DNA of 64,000 bases from positions 5,002,001 through 5,066,000 of the forward strand of contig JAMKCF010000007.1 in assembly GCA_023634235.1 (NCBI GenBank). The letters run 5' to 3'. Every line of letters begins with the position of its first letter. Position 1 is the stretch's first letter. Below, one piece after another: positions 53,250 to 63,536 of this stretch. The DNA comes from Pisaster brevispinus. Lineage: Eukaryota > Echinodermata > Asteroidea > Forcipulatida > Asteriidae. The notes below the pieces were generated by a model that saw nothing but the letters and a program-made list of their open reading frames with translations, ran no database searches and was not told the DNA's origin. The translations under genes were made by a program, and so were the position numbers.

Positions 53250-53380
53250 AGGCCGTGTCCGAAACGGCGACTTCGGCTAGAGCTACAGCTAGATCAGCGC
53301 GTCTGCCAGTGTTGAAGAATAGGCGGACAGGTGTGATCTAGCCGTAGCTCTAGCTGAAGTCGCCGTTTCGGACACGGCCT
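53250..53380. mobile_element. 131-bp foldback MITE with TA target site
   Basis: Two arms of about 46 bp starting AGGCCGTGTCCGAAACGGCG are inverted around a short loop with only two mismatches. TA flanks both sides. The TA duplication suggests Tc1/mariner-type mobilisation. No coding content. Confidence 0.85.
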
Positions 53381-53389
53381 TACACAAAA

Positions 53390-54670
53390 GACGACGCTCC
53401 ACCTGACATCATGGCAAAACCAAAGCATTAAGTTTCTGTAAGATTTGAAACTTTGCATGATAGGAATACACAATCAAGCGAGGTTTGCGAAGACATCATG
53501 TTCATACAACTTTCTCTATGAGCTGTGGTTCTGAGAAGAACCAGTGGTTAACAACTTCACAGTTCGATCAGTGTACTCTGATCATCAAGCTTCGGCTCCG
53601 GCCCAGGGCTCCAATCATCTGATCATCTTCAAAAGAATGCCGGCGCTTTTTTCCAAACCTTGGCTTAGGCTCCGTCTCTGGGCTTCGTTTAATGTTGCAT
53701 CACTGCAAAATGAACACTGTCCCAATATTGCAGACAGAGCCCAAGCCAGAACCCAAGCTTGAGCCATAGCCGGACTCCAAGCTGAGGTTTGGGATAAGGC
53801 CCTGGACTCTGTTGCTGTATGCTCCTTAAGTACTGCCCCGGAGGTAATAACTGCCAGGTGGGCCTAGCTCTATGATGCCCGAACGCAGGATCTGGTAGAG
53901 GTTAAGCTGGACTTTGCCCCATGGTGTGTGTAGGTGGGAGCTGGAACTGGTTCCTGGAACTGGGTTAAGTTTCTGCCAACTGGTATGCACGCATCAAGTT
54001 TAGCATAAATTTAGCTTAAGGTGACCCCAAGATTTAGATCGCTTTTGAATTATCTAACCTTTGACGCCACTCATTAACTAATGCAAAACAAGAAATGCGG
54101 ACCATACCCCCGCACAGATTTCAACAGAGGGCGGTTTCGATGTAAATAAAGTCCACATGGTCAATACGAAACAATGTTGTCTCCAGGGAAGTGGAACGTT
54201 TGATATGTCAGAAGTTAAAGCGAATAATTTGATACCGGCGAAAAACATGGAAGAGGGAGGGGGAAAACAAGTTGAACATTGTTGAACATTGTTGACAGCT
54301 GTTGGATTTTGTCAGGACTGACGCTTGCAAACTCTTGATGAATGGCTAAAATTTGAGCATGCTGGGATTCCTTAACAAATACAATGTACCTACAGCAGAT
54401 ACGTAGCTTTAAAATGTTTAGTCTGGTCCCCTGTCTTTAGCCGCAAAGATAAAGACAAAAATTGGGCCAAACCTTATGAATGGCTGCTAAAGGAAAAAGT
54501 AGCTAAGCAAAGCAAAATCATGCTCACCAACATATGGCTACCAGCTAAAATACCATGCCTCGTGTACCATTTGTGACTGGTATGCTGGTTGTTTTTGCTT
54601 AGCAGAAAATTGTTAGGCAATATTGTCTGCTTAAGCAACTCTGCTTAAGCCAATGGTTTCACTCGATAGA
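53390..54670. other. Intron DNA, no gene recognised
   Basis: Contains GC-richer strings with partly inverted words (GGCTTAGGCTCCGTCTCTGG; GACAGAGCCCAAGCC) near 53590-53800 that may be an old inverted-repeat element. A segment at about 54480-54660 (GTAGCTAAGCAAAGC...GGTATGCTGGTTG) recurs in part at 55330 and 63890. Confidence 0.4.
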
Positions 54671-54674
54671 CAGA

Positions 54675-55022
54675 AAAAGGGTGTCGTGGCCTAGCGGATA
54701 AGAGCACCAGACTCAAGCTCTGGTGCTTCTGTTCAGCAGAGTGTGGGTTCGAATCCCTGAGCAAGACACTTAACTTTAATTGCTTCTCTCCACCCAGGGG
54801 TGAATATGAGTACCTGTGAGGGCAGAGATGGTTCTTGTGATTGATTTGGCCGAGTAGCCCATTATTTGTTGCACAGGCTGTACACTCCCCAGGGAGCTGA
54901 GATGGTTTAAGGAATGAACTAAGGCCCAGTGACCAGGGGTAATAATTATGTAAAGCGCATTGAGAGTTCTCTCAGTACTGAAATGCGCTCTATAAGAACG
55001 TAATATTATTATTGTTATTACG
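54675..55022 (+). repeat. tRNA-derived SINE, second subfamily
   Basis: Head GTGTCGTGGCCTAGCGGATA... with TGTGGGTTCGAATCCC, then a different body (CACCCAGGGGTGAATATGAG; GTAAAGCGCATTGAGAG) ending TAATATTATTATTG. The copy at 60405-60760 shares this body. Confidence 0.8.
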
Positions 55023-55489
55023 CATCTGCCACGAAGCATAGCTACCAGACTGGTAGTGATATACATTGTAACTTGTGAATGTATGCTTGTGTACTCACAC
55101 AGCATTATGGCATGCAAAGTCAAAGGTACATCTGGCTGGAAACTGCCAGTTTTTAAAGGCCGGTATCTGACGTTAATTCACATGCCTTGAAGTGTCATGT
55201 TAGATGTCCGAACAAATACACGTTGACCTCTTGTTGACTGCAGTCTTCCTCCTCAGAGATGGACGAAAAAAGAAAAAAAAAGCCAGCGCACACAAAACAA
55301 ACAAACAAGCTTCTCAGCACAGCATATGGCAAAGCACAGAAATATGTGCTGAGCAGAAACCGGTTACCAGCTGAATGCCATTAAGTTCATATTTCTCAGA
55401 CAGGTCCCCTGCTGACTCTTTTTTGCTAGCAATAAATATAAAACAATGGCTTTTTCCTGCTAAACGGCTTTAAGAAACTGAGCCAAGTA

Positions 55490-56255
55490 CAGTCGACTCT
55501 CGTTAATACGAGGTCTGCCGGACTGGCCCGTTTTCCTCGTATTATCCGAACCTCGTCTTAAACGCAGCGCACTATTTACACGTACACGTACATGTACTGT
55601 ATACACACGTCGTCATAGTGCATGCACTACACACGTGTCTAGGCTAGAACAGAGCGGTTGGCTTCCTCGTACAGTTCTTACGAGCATCCTGTACACAAAA
55701 ATATCAATGATAAATGCAATTTTGTTGACTATGATCATAGAAATTTAATATTTTGTATAACTCAAAGTAAAAATCATAGCAAAGTCATGTCAAACTTGCC
55801 GTTCATGTGACCATGATGTGACAGATTCGATACTGCGTAGCGCCTAAGCTGAACGTTGTTTTCGCTGGTAGCCGCTAAGCGTGTAGGCGAAGTAGTATTT
55901 CAAGCATAAGTTACCAGCGTAATGTTTCTGATTTTCGGATCGGACGGAACCGTGTAGCCGGTCCGATCCGATAAATAGTTTGGCAACGAGCATTTTATTT
56001 CAGAAACTTGGCTGACTGAACGGGTAAGCTTTCTACGCAACAATATTTTTCCGATAAAAGTATGAAAAACAACACATTTTGTCATCACGGGGCCGCAAAA
56101 ATACCTCATATTATCCGTGTTCTCGTTACGACCGTGCTTGTATCTTCCGTTTTTTAAGACATAGAAACACGCATGGGACAGTTCGGGACCGGTGAAATAC
56201 CTCGTATTAACCGGCGTCTCGTATCTTCTGAGCTCGTATTAACGAGAGTCGACTG
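55490..56255. mobile_element. 766-bp pogo/Tigger-like non-autonomous transposon
   Basis: Perfect inverted ends of at least 23 bp starting CAGTCGACTCTCGTTAATAC, with TA on both sides (55488-55489, 56256-56257). CAGT... ends with a TA target are typical of the Tigger/pogo branch of Tc1/mariner. CCTCGTATTA-type words recur inside near both ends. Frames up to 69 aa show no DDE transposase. Confidence 0.85.
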
Positions 56256-56315
56256 TATACAGAGACTTTCATAAAACCATTTGCCCCGGATCCCTAACCT
56301 TGTGCAAGTCCTTAC

Positions 56316-56497
56316 CTTTCAAGTTCCCATATCTTGCTGGCGTCTCGGTTGATGTAGGCCTTGCAGGTTGTGATCATCTGATTGGTGACCTTGACAAACA
56401 GCGAGGTCATTCTCTCGGATGTGTTGTAGTAACGGGAGATGCTATGGATCATGCGGATTGCATTCATCAGGCTGGGAACGTGTTCCACCATGACACA
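56316..56497 (-). CDS. DNAH5: Axonemal dynein heavy chain, tail exon (sixth in window; 5' side of the giant intron)
   Basis: 182 bp between acceptor GTCCACAG and donor GTAAGG. Phase 0 at its start: [20 protein letters not shown], then [20 protein letters not shown], then [20 protein letters not shown], ending with AG of a split Arg codon. The 'YYNTSE.MTSLF.KVTNQ' block is a strong signature of the DNAH5/DNAH8 tail. The missing third base is supplied at 2608, 53.7 kb away. Confidence 0.93.
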
Positions 56498-56629
56498 CTG
56501 TGGACGGAATTATTTTAATATAGTATGTCATCATGTGGCCTGCAGATGAAAAAGTGAACCTTCCCGAGGCCCAACCCCCATCCCCCTTGGGTGAGCCACT
56601 GGTAAAAATTGTGTTTACAAATGATAATA

Positions 56630-57345
56630 AACTGAAGTTCTTATATAGCGCTTTATCACACCAGAGAGCACTCATTATTTTTTCTACAAAGTATCCAGAA
56701 CTTTTTTTTTTCCTTTTTTTTATGAGATATTGCCCAACTCATAAGGCCGGACGGCCACTTCAAGGTGAGGGCTACACTTAACTGATTTGGGCTGTCGACC
56801 CAGATCAACGATCAACTGCCACCAGGGGCACGTTGCCACCTACTCCTGGGGCTGAAACAGGGTTACCCCCTTCGCAGTCCGTAAGGATGTAGGCAAGGGT
56901 ATCATCCACTAGGATCCTGGTTGGCAGAGCATAGTGCACTTCCTTCCCAACTTTTTACAAAGCAATCTATGGTTAAGTGCCTTGCTCAAAGACACAAGTG
57001 TCATTACCGGGATTCGAAACCCACACACTGCTGCTGTGCTGACAACACCATAGTTTGGGTCCGATGAACTAAACTGCTCAGCCACGACACGCCAGAGCTA
57101 TGTTTAAAATATAAGACCCAACAATTTCCATAGCACAGTGTAATGGTATACAAGGTGCTGTGGTGCAATCTGCAGCCAACCATACCAGAAAACACCGGGG
57201 TGAACCCCTTCTCTTAACAGCTTAATGATAAGTGTCAACTGGGTTGCTTTACATGCATGACACAACACACAGGACTTACAGCTCTACGCTCCATTCCAAA
57301 GGAGAAAGCAATTAATGGCTTAGTGTTTTGCTTTAAGTACACAAT
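56630..57345 (-). repeat. Two tRNA-derived SINE copies in tandem
   Basis: A near-complete minus-strand copy (head at about 57093, GTGTCGTGGCTGAGCAG; tail at about 56634, GCGCTATATAAGAAC) and a headless one (about 57115-57345, GGTGCTGTGGTGCAATCTGC, CATTCCAAAGGAGAAAGC). A TA-dinucleotide run follows at 57346. Confidence 0.75.
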
Positions 57346-57536
57346 ATATATATATATTTAAGTCAATATAAGCTTTCCTTTAAAAGTATAAAAATGAAAA
57401 AAATGTCAACAAATAAGTATGTATCATTTTTCAGTTTGTTCAAGCTACTCGTTTTTGAAGAGGGGTGGTATGGGGGAGGGGGCGAAAAATGCAAATCACA
57501 GCCCCTAGTTATAAAAATAAAACCTGAAGTACTTAC

Positions 57537-57635
57537 CGGATCACATTTGACTAGCGGCCCAAAGAATTTATCCAGGGTGTAGAGGTACTTGACATTGTCT
57601 TTAGCCTCATTTGCTGCATCGGTGATGCGGATATC
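57537..57635 (-). CDS. DNAH5: Axonemal dynein heavy chain, tail exon (fifth in window)
   Basis: 99 bp, 33 codons, phase 0 at both ends: acceptor GTCATCAG, donor GTAAGT. Reads [20 protein letters not shown] and [13 protein letters not shown]. '[19 protein letters not shown]' is among the most conserved stretches of outer-arm gamma-type heavy-chain tails. It joins the preceding KQWKEL directly, as in the family. Confidence 0.93.
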
Positions 57636-58120
57636 CTGATGACGAAAACAGTGAATATCAATAAAGATACACATATTTCAACGCAAAGGCAAATTTCCTG
57701 AGAATTTTTTCTTCACTGTTTAATTATTTATTGATCAATCTTCTGTTTTTCTCTTCTGCTAAAACTTCCATTCATAAATACCCCGTACAGTTTCACTATT
57801 CCTATTGGTGGAGAGCATGTCACGTGGGGGTGTTTAACGGCTAACAAAGACATAGCTGGAGCTGTTGAAAACCGGCTGACTTCGCGTGTTGGGCGCGCAA
57901 GCTCATGCTCGCCAATTTAATTACACGGAATGTAATATATAGCTATTAGTACCAGCGCGTAATCTATTTTACACAGGCACATACACAACCCAACGTGCAC
58001 CAAACAGAATTTTTAAAAGGATTTTTAAAATGTACAAACTTCAAAAATTCGCTGCGAAGCAGATTGTCACAGATTGTCTATAACATTTGTTCGCTTTTTA
58101 ACAAAAGGGCACTTATGAAT

Positions 58121-58188
58121 GGGAATAAAAGAGTAGTGACTCGTTCTTAAACGGCCGTTTAAGAACTCGTCGCCACTCTTTTATTCCC
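58121..58188. repeat. 68-bp near-perfect hairpin
   Basis: Two 34-base arms starting GGGAATAAAAGAGT meet at ACGGCCGT with about four mismatches. It may be the end of a larger inverted-repeat element, since ATTCATAA words in opposite orientation occur near 57770 and 58113. Confidence 0.6.
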
Positions 58189-58217
58189 TTATTAAATAAA
58201 AAAACAAGAATGCACCT

Positions 58218-58415
58218 GAAGGGGCCATGTCGTCACGATCAATGCAGGCACTGCGCATACATCGAAGTCTGAACTCTCACCCAGTAACTGCACACTGCGC
58301 ACTCTCCATAGATAAGACACGGAGTGAAGATGTGCAAGTGCACTATCTGGGTGAGAGTTCATGATTCCATGCACAGACACATGCCTGCTTTGATCATGAC
58401 GACACAGCCCCCTTT
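58218..58415. mobile_element. About 200-bp foldback MITE
   Basis: Outer arms AAGGGGCCATGTCGTCACGA and, inverted, AAGGGGGCTGTGTCGTCATG. A second inverted pair inside has TGAACTCTCACCCAG. A diverged relative lies at 63537-63642. Confidence 0.7.
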
Positions 58416-58785
58416 AAACAACAACAGCTTCAACAAGTTTTGTTTGCACACCTGGCAAAGTAACCCTAACATGCCTAAAGCTAACTGATGATTGGTCATC
58501 ATTTACAAGTTGTTATCCTTTTCACCAGTTCACTTTGGAGGACACAAAAATCGTAGAACTCAAACGCAACATGCAGCAGCGGTCTTATTCAAGTTTCTGC
58601 ATGTGTTTGACAGTAATCATGTGCCACACTTGGTGAGGCGCTGTGGCGGGTTGCAGGTACAATTTTTTACTTGAAAAAAATTCAAGGGGTCTATACAGTG
58701 CCATTTTCAACAAGAAGTCAACCCATGAGATAGGACTCAAATAACTCATAGTAATACAGATTAATCCGTGAAACACTTGACTCAC

Positions 58786-59045
58786 CAGTTCCTTCCACTG
58801 CTTCAAGACCTTGGACTTGGCAGCGTGCAAGACCCCCACTACAGCCTTGCATCTTGGACTCTTAATCTGTTCCAGTAGGCTGTTGAACTTGGCCATGCGC
58901 TTCTTCCAGTGGTCCAGCTCAGCCGAGGGCCCGATGTCGTCTGCCTCCTTGCGCATCTGCTCGCTCTTGGCGAGGACCTGCTCGATCTGCTTGGCCCACT
59001 GAAGGATCAACTCTTCCAGTTTCTCCACTGTGTCCGGAACGGAAG
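58786..59045 (-). CDS. DNAH5: Axonemal dynein heavy chain, tail exon (fourth in window)
   Basis: 260 bp between acceptor CACCTCACAG and donor GTGAGT. The G from the previous exon plus CT gives Ala, then [60 protein letters not shown] and [20 protein letters not shown], ending KQWKEL in phase 0. '[26 protein letters not shown]' is diagnostic for the DNAH5/DNAH8 N-terminal tail. This exon gives the firmest identification of the gene. Confidence 0.95.
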
Positions 59046-59144
59046 CTGTGAGGTGAAGATTATAAGAGATATCAGATGATTGCTTTAAGGAAAGGCTTCA
59101 AAATTGGATAAGAAGATCTAATGGGGTCGTGTTGCTCATAGTTT

Positions 59145-59352
59145 CGTCGTGTCAGTGCAAAAAAAAATTTCGCTAAATGTTGTATCTCTCAGGAAAATCG
59201 TCCGTGGAAAATCGTTGTATCTCAGCGCATACTCGTTTTGTGTGTAAATCCTGGCTATTTTAACCGAGAATAAGACATTTCGAACTCAAACTAGCGTGTA
59301 ACTCGTAAAAATGCTATTTTAGGAGATACAACGTTTTTGCACTGACACGACG
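59145..59352. mobile_element. 208-bp MITE with GTTT target duplication
   Basis: Inverted ends CGTCGTGTCAGTGCAAAAA / TTTTTGCACTGACACGACG, with GTTT on both sides (59141-59144 and 59353-59356). Lies in a dynein intron. TTGTATCTC words recur inside. No coding capacity. Confidence 0.82.
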
Positions 59353-59451
59353 GTTTAATCTTAATAATCCAAGTACTAATATCTGTACACTTCATGTCTG
59401 ATGGTGCATATATCTGCCAATTTTTTTCTTTTTTTTTTGCCAAACTAGCTT

Positions 59452-59631
59452 ATGGAGGATAAATTTGGTCACCTGGAACAACTTCAGAGCACCCTCAATT
59501 TTGTCAGTCAGACGGGCGTAAACATCTACCCGGACAATCCTTTGCTACGCGTTGTTTCACTCGTACAAAAAGTGAAAGAAGATACTGGAAAGCAAGCTCG
59601 TAATCTCCCTTTTTCTGGAGGTAGTGTGTAA
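59452..59631 (+). CDS. Unrecognised 59-codon ORF or exon candidate
   Basis: The plus-strand frame MEDKFGHLEQLQSTLNFVSQ, TGVNIYPDNPLLRVVSLVQK, VKEDTGKQARNLPFSGGSV has protein-like composition (amphipathic, no low complexity). It follows a long pyrimidine tract ending CCAAACTAG, a fair splice acceptor, and GGAG|GTAGTG near the end could be a donor. It might be a nested exon, a fragment of a mobile-element ORF or chance. No family is recognised. It is antisense to the dynein intron. Confidence 0.25.
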   Translation: MEDKFGHLEQLQSTLNFVSQTGVNIYPDNPLLRVVSLVQKVKEDTGKQARNLPFSGGSV

Positions 59632-59843
59632 TTCCGGAATTCCAAACATTTGTCCTTCTGTTTTACAAATGTGTATTTCATTGCTAAATTGGAGGTAAGT
59701 CCGAGCAATCTGAGATTCAAGCAGATTGCGGATTTTGTCCGTGGCTTACAGCCGAGGTTTGCGACTCACAGTGAATGCGTACTAATATTTTATAATACCC
59801 CACCCCCTCCAATTCCCATCACTCAACCCCACTGTCTCCTTAC

Positions 59844-60024
59844 CAGCTTGCTGGAAATCGCTGGCTGTCTTGAGTGAATCCAACATGGACTCAAGATGGT
59901 CATGTTCACACAGTTGGACTTTACCCTCCATGTTGCCCTTAGCGATGGACAGGCTGTTGATGAAGCGGTCAAGCTGATCCAGGAAGTCCGACACTTGACC
60001 ATTGTCTTTGATTTCTCCCCAGCT
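59844..60024 (-). CDS. DNAH5: Axonemal dynein heavy chain, tail exon (third in window)
   Basis: 181 bp between acceptor TTCCATGCAG and donor GTAAGG. Phase 0 start SWGEIKDNGQVSDFLDQLDR, then FINSLSIAKGNMEGKVQLCE and HDHLESMLDSLKTASDFQQA, ending in one base (G) of an Ala codon completed at 59045. 'FL..LDRF...L..A..NMEG.V.L' is the expected family pattern just before the [10 protein letters not shown] exon. Confidence 0.92.
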
Positions 60025-60404
60025 CTGCATGGAAAAAAAAATTCAAAGTCAAGACCAAGTTCAGAAATTGTTTTTTTATTATTTAAATATGAAGTACTGG
60101 GACAGAGGGAAAACCTGTTATGACAGCTTTAAGGTCAACCCAACATCTTGTCCAGAAAACAGAAAAGCTAGGTGTAAGCAGAACGACTCGAACAAATCTT
60201 GGTTCAACAAAATCTGGGAAAGACACTTCGATTTTGTATTCAGGCAGGGCAGTTTTCCATTATTAAACAACACCTTTTTGAGAGAATTTTAAATTTGTAC
60301 TGGAACATTTCAAAGGGCACAAAGGTGATGACCAGGAGAATTGAGCAATTGCCTCTTTGAAGTAGTCAGGCCGACATAAATGTTGGAGGACTTGGGGTTA
60401 ATTG

Positions 60405-60760
60405 TGGCATGTCATTAATGAGTGGTGTATCACATCAGACTCAAGTTCTGATGGTTTAGTCATTGTAGTGGGGGAAAGGAATCTCAGTCATGCTACAGGT
60501 CCTTGAGCAAGACACTTGAACATAAAATAACTCCTCTTAATCCAGGAGTATAAATGGGAACCCGGAGGGCCAAGATGGGTTGAACCCGAAGCGCTATTAA
60601 ATACAAACAGCTCAAGATCGTATGCTCCCCAAGGAGCTAAGAAAGTTTTTAGATTGACTTAAGTATGCCTGATGAACAGGGATAATATAGTAAAGTGCCT
60701 TGAACCAACTGCTGGGGTATGTGTGGGCTAAGAACCCAGTATTATTATTATTATTGTTAG
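60405..60760 (+). repeat. tRNA-derived SINE, second subfamily, diverged head
   Basis: Head remnant with ATCACATCAGACTCAAGTTCTG, body GGAGTATAAATGGGAACCCG and GTAAAGTGCCTTGAACC, tail TATTATTATTATTATTGTTA. Matches 54675-55022. The rest of 60025-61084 shows no gene. Confidence 0.7.
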
Positions 60761-61084
60761 TCAGGATTATGGCAAGAAAATATGAATGTAAGGGAAATGA
60801 TAACCAAAAGGAAACGCTGACCAATGGCAAACTAATACTTAAGAGAATGAAAAACGGAACCCTGAACTCAGTTTCAAGATCTTTGCTTTTGGTGCCCTGC
60901 AAGTGCAGAATTATGGGGTACGCAGTGCCATGAAATTGGAGCCTGGTTTACACAATGCAAAAGGGTTCCCGGGTACGGTTGGCAAGTGATAAAATCGGGC
61001 GTTGGAATTGGAAATTGGTGAAGGGTAAGGAGAATGGTTTGAGTAAAGATCTGACGACCCGGAGTGACGGGATCTGTACTGTAC

Positions 61085-61326
61085 CTCTTGGCTCTTCAGC
61101 GCTGGCACCATGACCTTCTTCAAGAGAGTCTGCAGCCCGTCCAGTATCTTCCCACCGGAAGCATCCATCATGCCGTAGTTGATCTCCTGGGCAATGTTCT
61201 GGATGGTGATCGGCTTGGACGTAGGGCGGACGAAGAAGTAGCACATGCCGTTGAGACCCTCCGAGGCGCCCGTGGTCAGGAAGAGGCGCTTCTGAAGAGG
61301 CAGGTGGGTGGTAACGCTCGAGGTAT
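61085..61326 (-). CDS. DNAH5: Axonemal dynein heavy chain, tail exon (second in window)
   Basis: 242 bp between acceptor CTGACCGATAG and donor GTACAG. AT completes the G left by the first exon (Asp), then TSSVTTHLPLQKRLFLTTGA, SEGLNGMCYFFVRPTSKPIT, IQNIAQEINYGMMDASGGKI and LDGLQTLLKKVMVPALKSQE, ending in phase 0. 'YFF.R...KPI...N..QE..YG..D...G..L..L..LL..V..P.L' fits the start of the DHC_N1 region in DNAH5/DNAH8. It is GC-rich compared with the surrounding intron. Confidence 0.92.
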
Positions 61327-62314
61327 CTATCGGTCAGGAGATGAGACATGTTAGGCAATGGGAGACTGTGAGACGATACAAATAGGTGGCAGCAGACAGG
61401 CACAGAATTTAGAAATGGGATTCAACCGCAGTGCTGTGTATTGAGACAGTTGCGACAACTTGTGATTAGAACCCAGGGTGCTAGACTAGACTGCACATCT
61501 TGGGTTGTGCTGCAATTTGAACGAAAATGGCATCCAGCAATCATGTGTCCCAAACAAAACTGGTCCCTAAATGTGGCAACTCTCCCAATTCACAGCTCCG
61601 TTCAACCGGTACGTCTGTCGCCACCTAGTGTCCTTGAAAGCCTCTACTTCATTGAGGATTATTAAAAATTCAAACTGATTTGGGACCATGTGGGACACTA
61701 GGTGGAGGCAAACTTACCAGGTAAACCTATTGTTCTCGGAAATGTGTGCACGCTCAGAAATGTGTTACCAATGAAAATTGACCTGGTACTTGATGTCTGC
61801 TCCCACCAAGCACTCCAAAGTCTCCAGTACTGCTGCACTCAGTCTCATACTGATCATTTTGAACGAGAATTTTCCCATATCTGTCATAAAAGTATCAGCA
61901 TCACAACCCCTCAAACGTAAGGTAAATCAGCCCCAAATCATTTGAACCTTGATCATGATGAAAACTGTCATGGTTTTGTACTACAAGTACAACGTAGAAC
62001 GCCCTCTTGTGATGGTTTTGGCCCCACACCCAAGCATGGATGGTTTGGCTTAAACCGGTCCACCGTGTTTATCAGCAGGGATAAAGACAGGAACACAACC
62101 AATGGTTTCAATAAAGAGACATGCAATGACACACTATTTCAGTTATTTTCGGATAAAGGCTGACTTTGGCTAAAGCTATGGCTGTGGGCTACATGTCTTT
62201 TCACATGTTGAAACACCTTTGAGTGGTTTTATGTGCAGGTTACAACCATTGGGAAAAGCTGTCAATGAGACAGAAGATGAGTGGTACACTGTATTGTTTT
62301 TCTTGTCAAATATT
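61327..62314. other. Dynein intron, no gene
   Basis: Only a small inverted pair is seen (CCACCTAGTGTCC at 61621 and GGACACTAGGTGG near 61693). Frames of 60-75 aa have no recognisable features. Confidence 0.5.
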
Positions 62315-62729
62315 CCTGGAGCTGATTTCACAAAGCTCTTTACTGATTATCTATAGTAATTGCTAAGCAAAAATTCAAGTCCAGCGGTCTTGTGTTTTTT
62401 TTTAATATGGTACCACCTCACTGCATTTTTAATTTAAACTGATAAATACAAGTATCTTTCAATTTTGTTGAGCTGAAGCATTACTCAATAAGAAAACTTA
62501 GATAATCTTCTCTTGGTGCTTGATCCAAAAACAGCTCAAATGTGAAACTGTGTAGATAGTGTTCTTTCCATTGTGATTCCGGTCTTGTAACAAATGTTCT
62601 GTCCAGTAAAATTTTTGAGCTACAAGCCCTGCAGTCTTGTGGATTTTTTCCCCAACTTCGAGCCCCCGATATTTACAACTCATCTTTTCTCAAGATGAAT
62701 CTTAGTGCTTTGTGAAATCCAGCCCTGGC
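62315..62729. mobile_element. Inverted-repeat element with CTGGATTTCACAAAGC ends
   Basis: CCTGGAGCTGATTTCACAAAGC at the left is matched inverted at the right (CCAGGGCTGGATTTCACAAAGC on the other strand). A similar start, CCAGGGCCCAATTTCATAGAGC, occurs at 63866 and runs out of the window. No target duplication is assigned. Confidence 0.6.
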
Positions 62730-62832
62730 CTATCATGCTTTAACAGTGAGTGGTTTGTCAGAGAAATACCACATCCAACCAAAGCCGTGCTATATGGATT
62801 AGAAAGGATTAGGGTTAATCTCATGTACTGAC

Positions 62833-62932
62833 CAGTTCTAGAGAACAGAGTATCCCTTGATGGAGCTTCCTGGTAGTAGAACATCAGCTTACGTGCACCA
62901 TTGTTTGCAAAGAAATCCACAATCAAGTCAAA
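62833..62932 (-). CDS. DNAH5: Axonemal dynein heavy chain, first exon in window
   Basis: 100 bp between acceptor TTAATTTAG and donor GTCAGT. Phase 0 start FDLIVDFFANNGARKLMFYY, then QEAPSRDTLFSRT, ending with G of a split Asp codon. The phase match to 61326 ties it to the dynein gene. Alone it is too short to identify. Upstream exons lie beyond the right edge of the window or were not recognised in 62933-64000. Confidence 0.85.
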
Positions 62933-63536
62933 CTAAATTAACAAAAAGAATAAACAAAAATTTAATACATAATGATAATGCACAACGATTTATAGATATT
63001 TAAATGAGAATTATGAGCAAATAGGGCTTTTTAAAACAATTATAGCTAAGCTGCATCGACTTTCACCGAAAAAAGAAAAGAAAAAATTCCTGAAACAATT
63101 CCTAATGATTAAAAAATAAAAAAACATAAAAAACTTACTTCATGCCCTATAGTGGATAAAATACTTGTAATAAAAATAAAAACTACATACGCTTAAAAAG
63201 CCCATTACTATTCATTTTGTTTAAAGAGTATTATTAAAAATGCAGATGTTTACAAGAAGCAGAATTTTGTTTATTTTGTCAGTGTCAGGTCATACACATG
63301 GTATAAAAGTATTAACTTCCAACACAAGAGGAAAAAAGGTATGAGTATCTGTTAAATCAATTTTGTAACCATCAATTTTGAGGAAAAAATGGGTGATGCA
63401 GCTTGAATGCAAGGAGACCTACATATACATGTGCAAGGTAAATCCAATCAGCTCAATGAAATGTGCCAAAGCTAAAAATGACTTCAGCACTGGGAAATTA
63501 GATTCAAGGTCTACTTCTACTTGTACCTGTTGCATT
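62933..63536. other. AT-rich dynein intron
   Basis: No exon, RNA or repeat recognised. A-runs near 63100-63130. Confidence 0.5.

Larger units (their letters stand above)
2609..56315 (-). other. 53.7-kb dynein intron containing the GPCR array
   Basis: The donor is at 56315 (GTAAGG on the minus strand) and the acceptor ends at 2609 (TTGTAG). The flanking exons join in phase (AG + A = Arg) and give a continuous family-like sequence, ...KIWELE-R-PDLLKRL.... Everything between is intron of the dynein gene on the minus strand, with 17 receptor loci on the plus strand. That the two exons are spliced together directly is inferred from phase and family sequence. A small skipped exon cannot be excluded. 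Confidence 0.85.

Noticed and set aside
61064..61354. 96-aa plus-strand ORF and the 151-aa minus frame at 60948-61403
   Set aside because: Both are other-frame readings of the well-supported dynein exon at 61085-61326.
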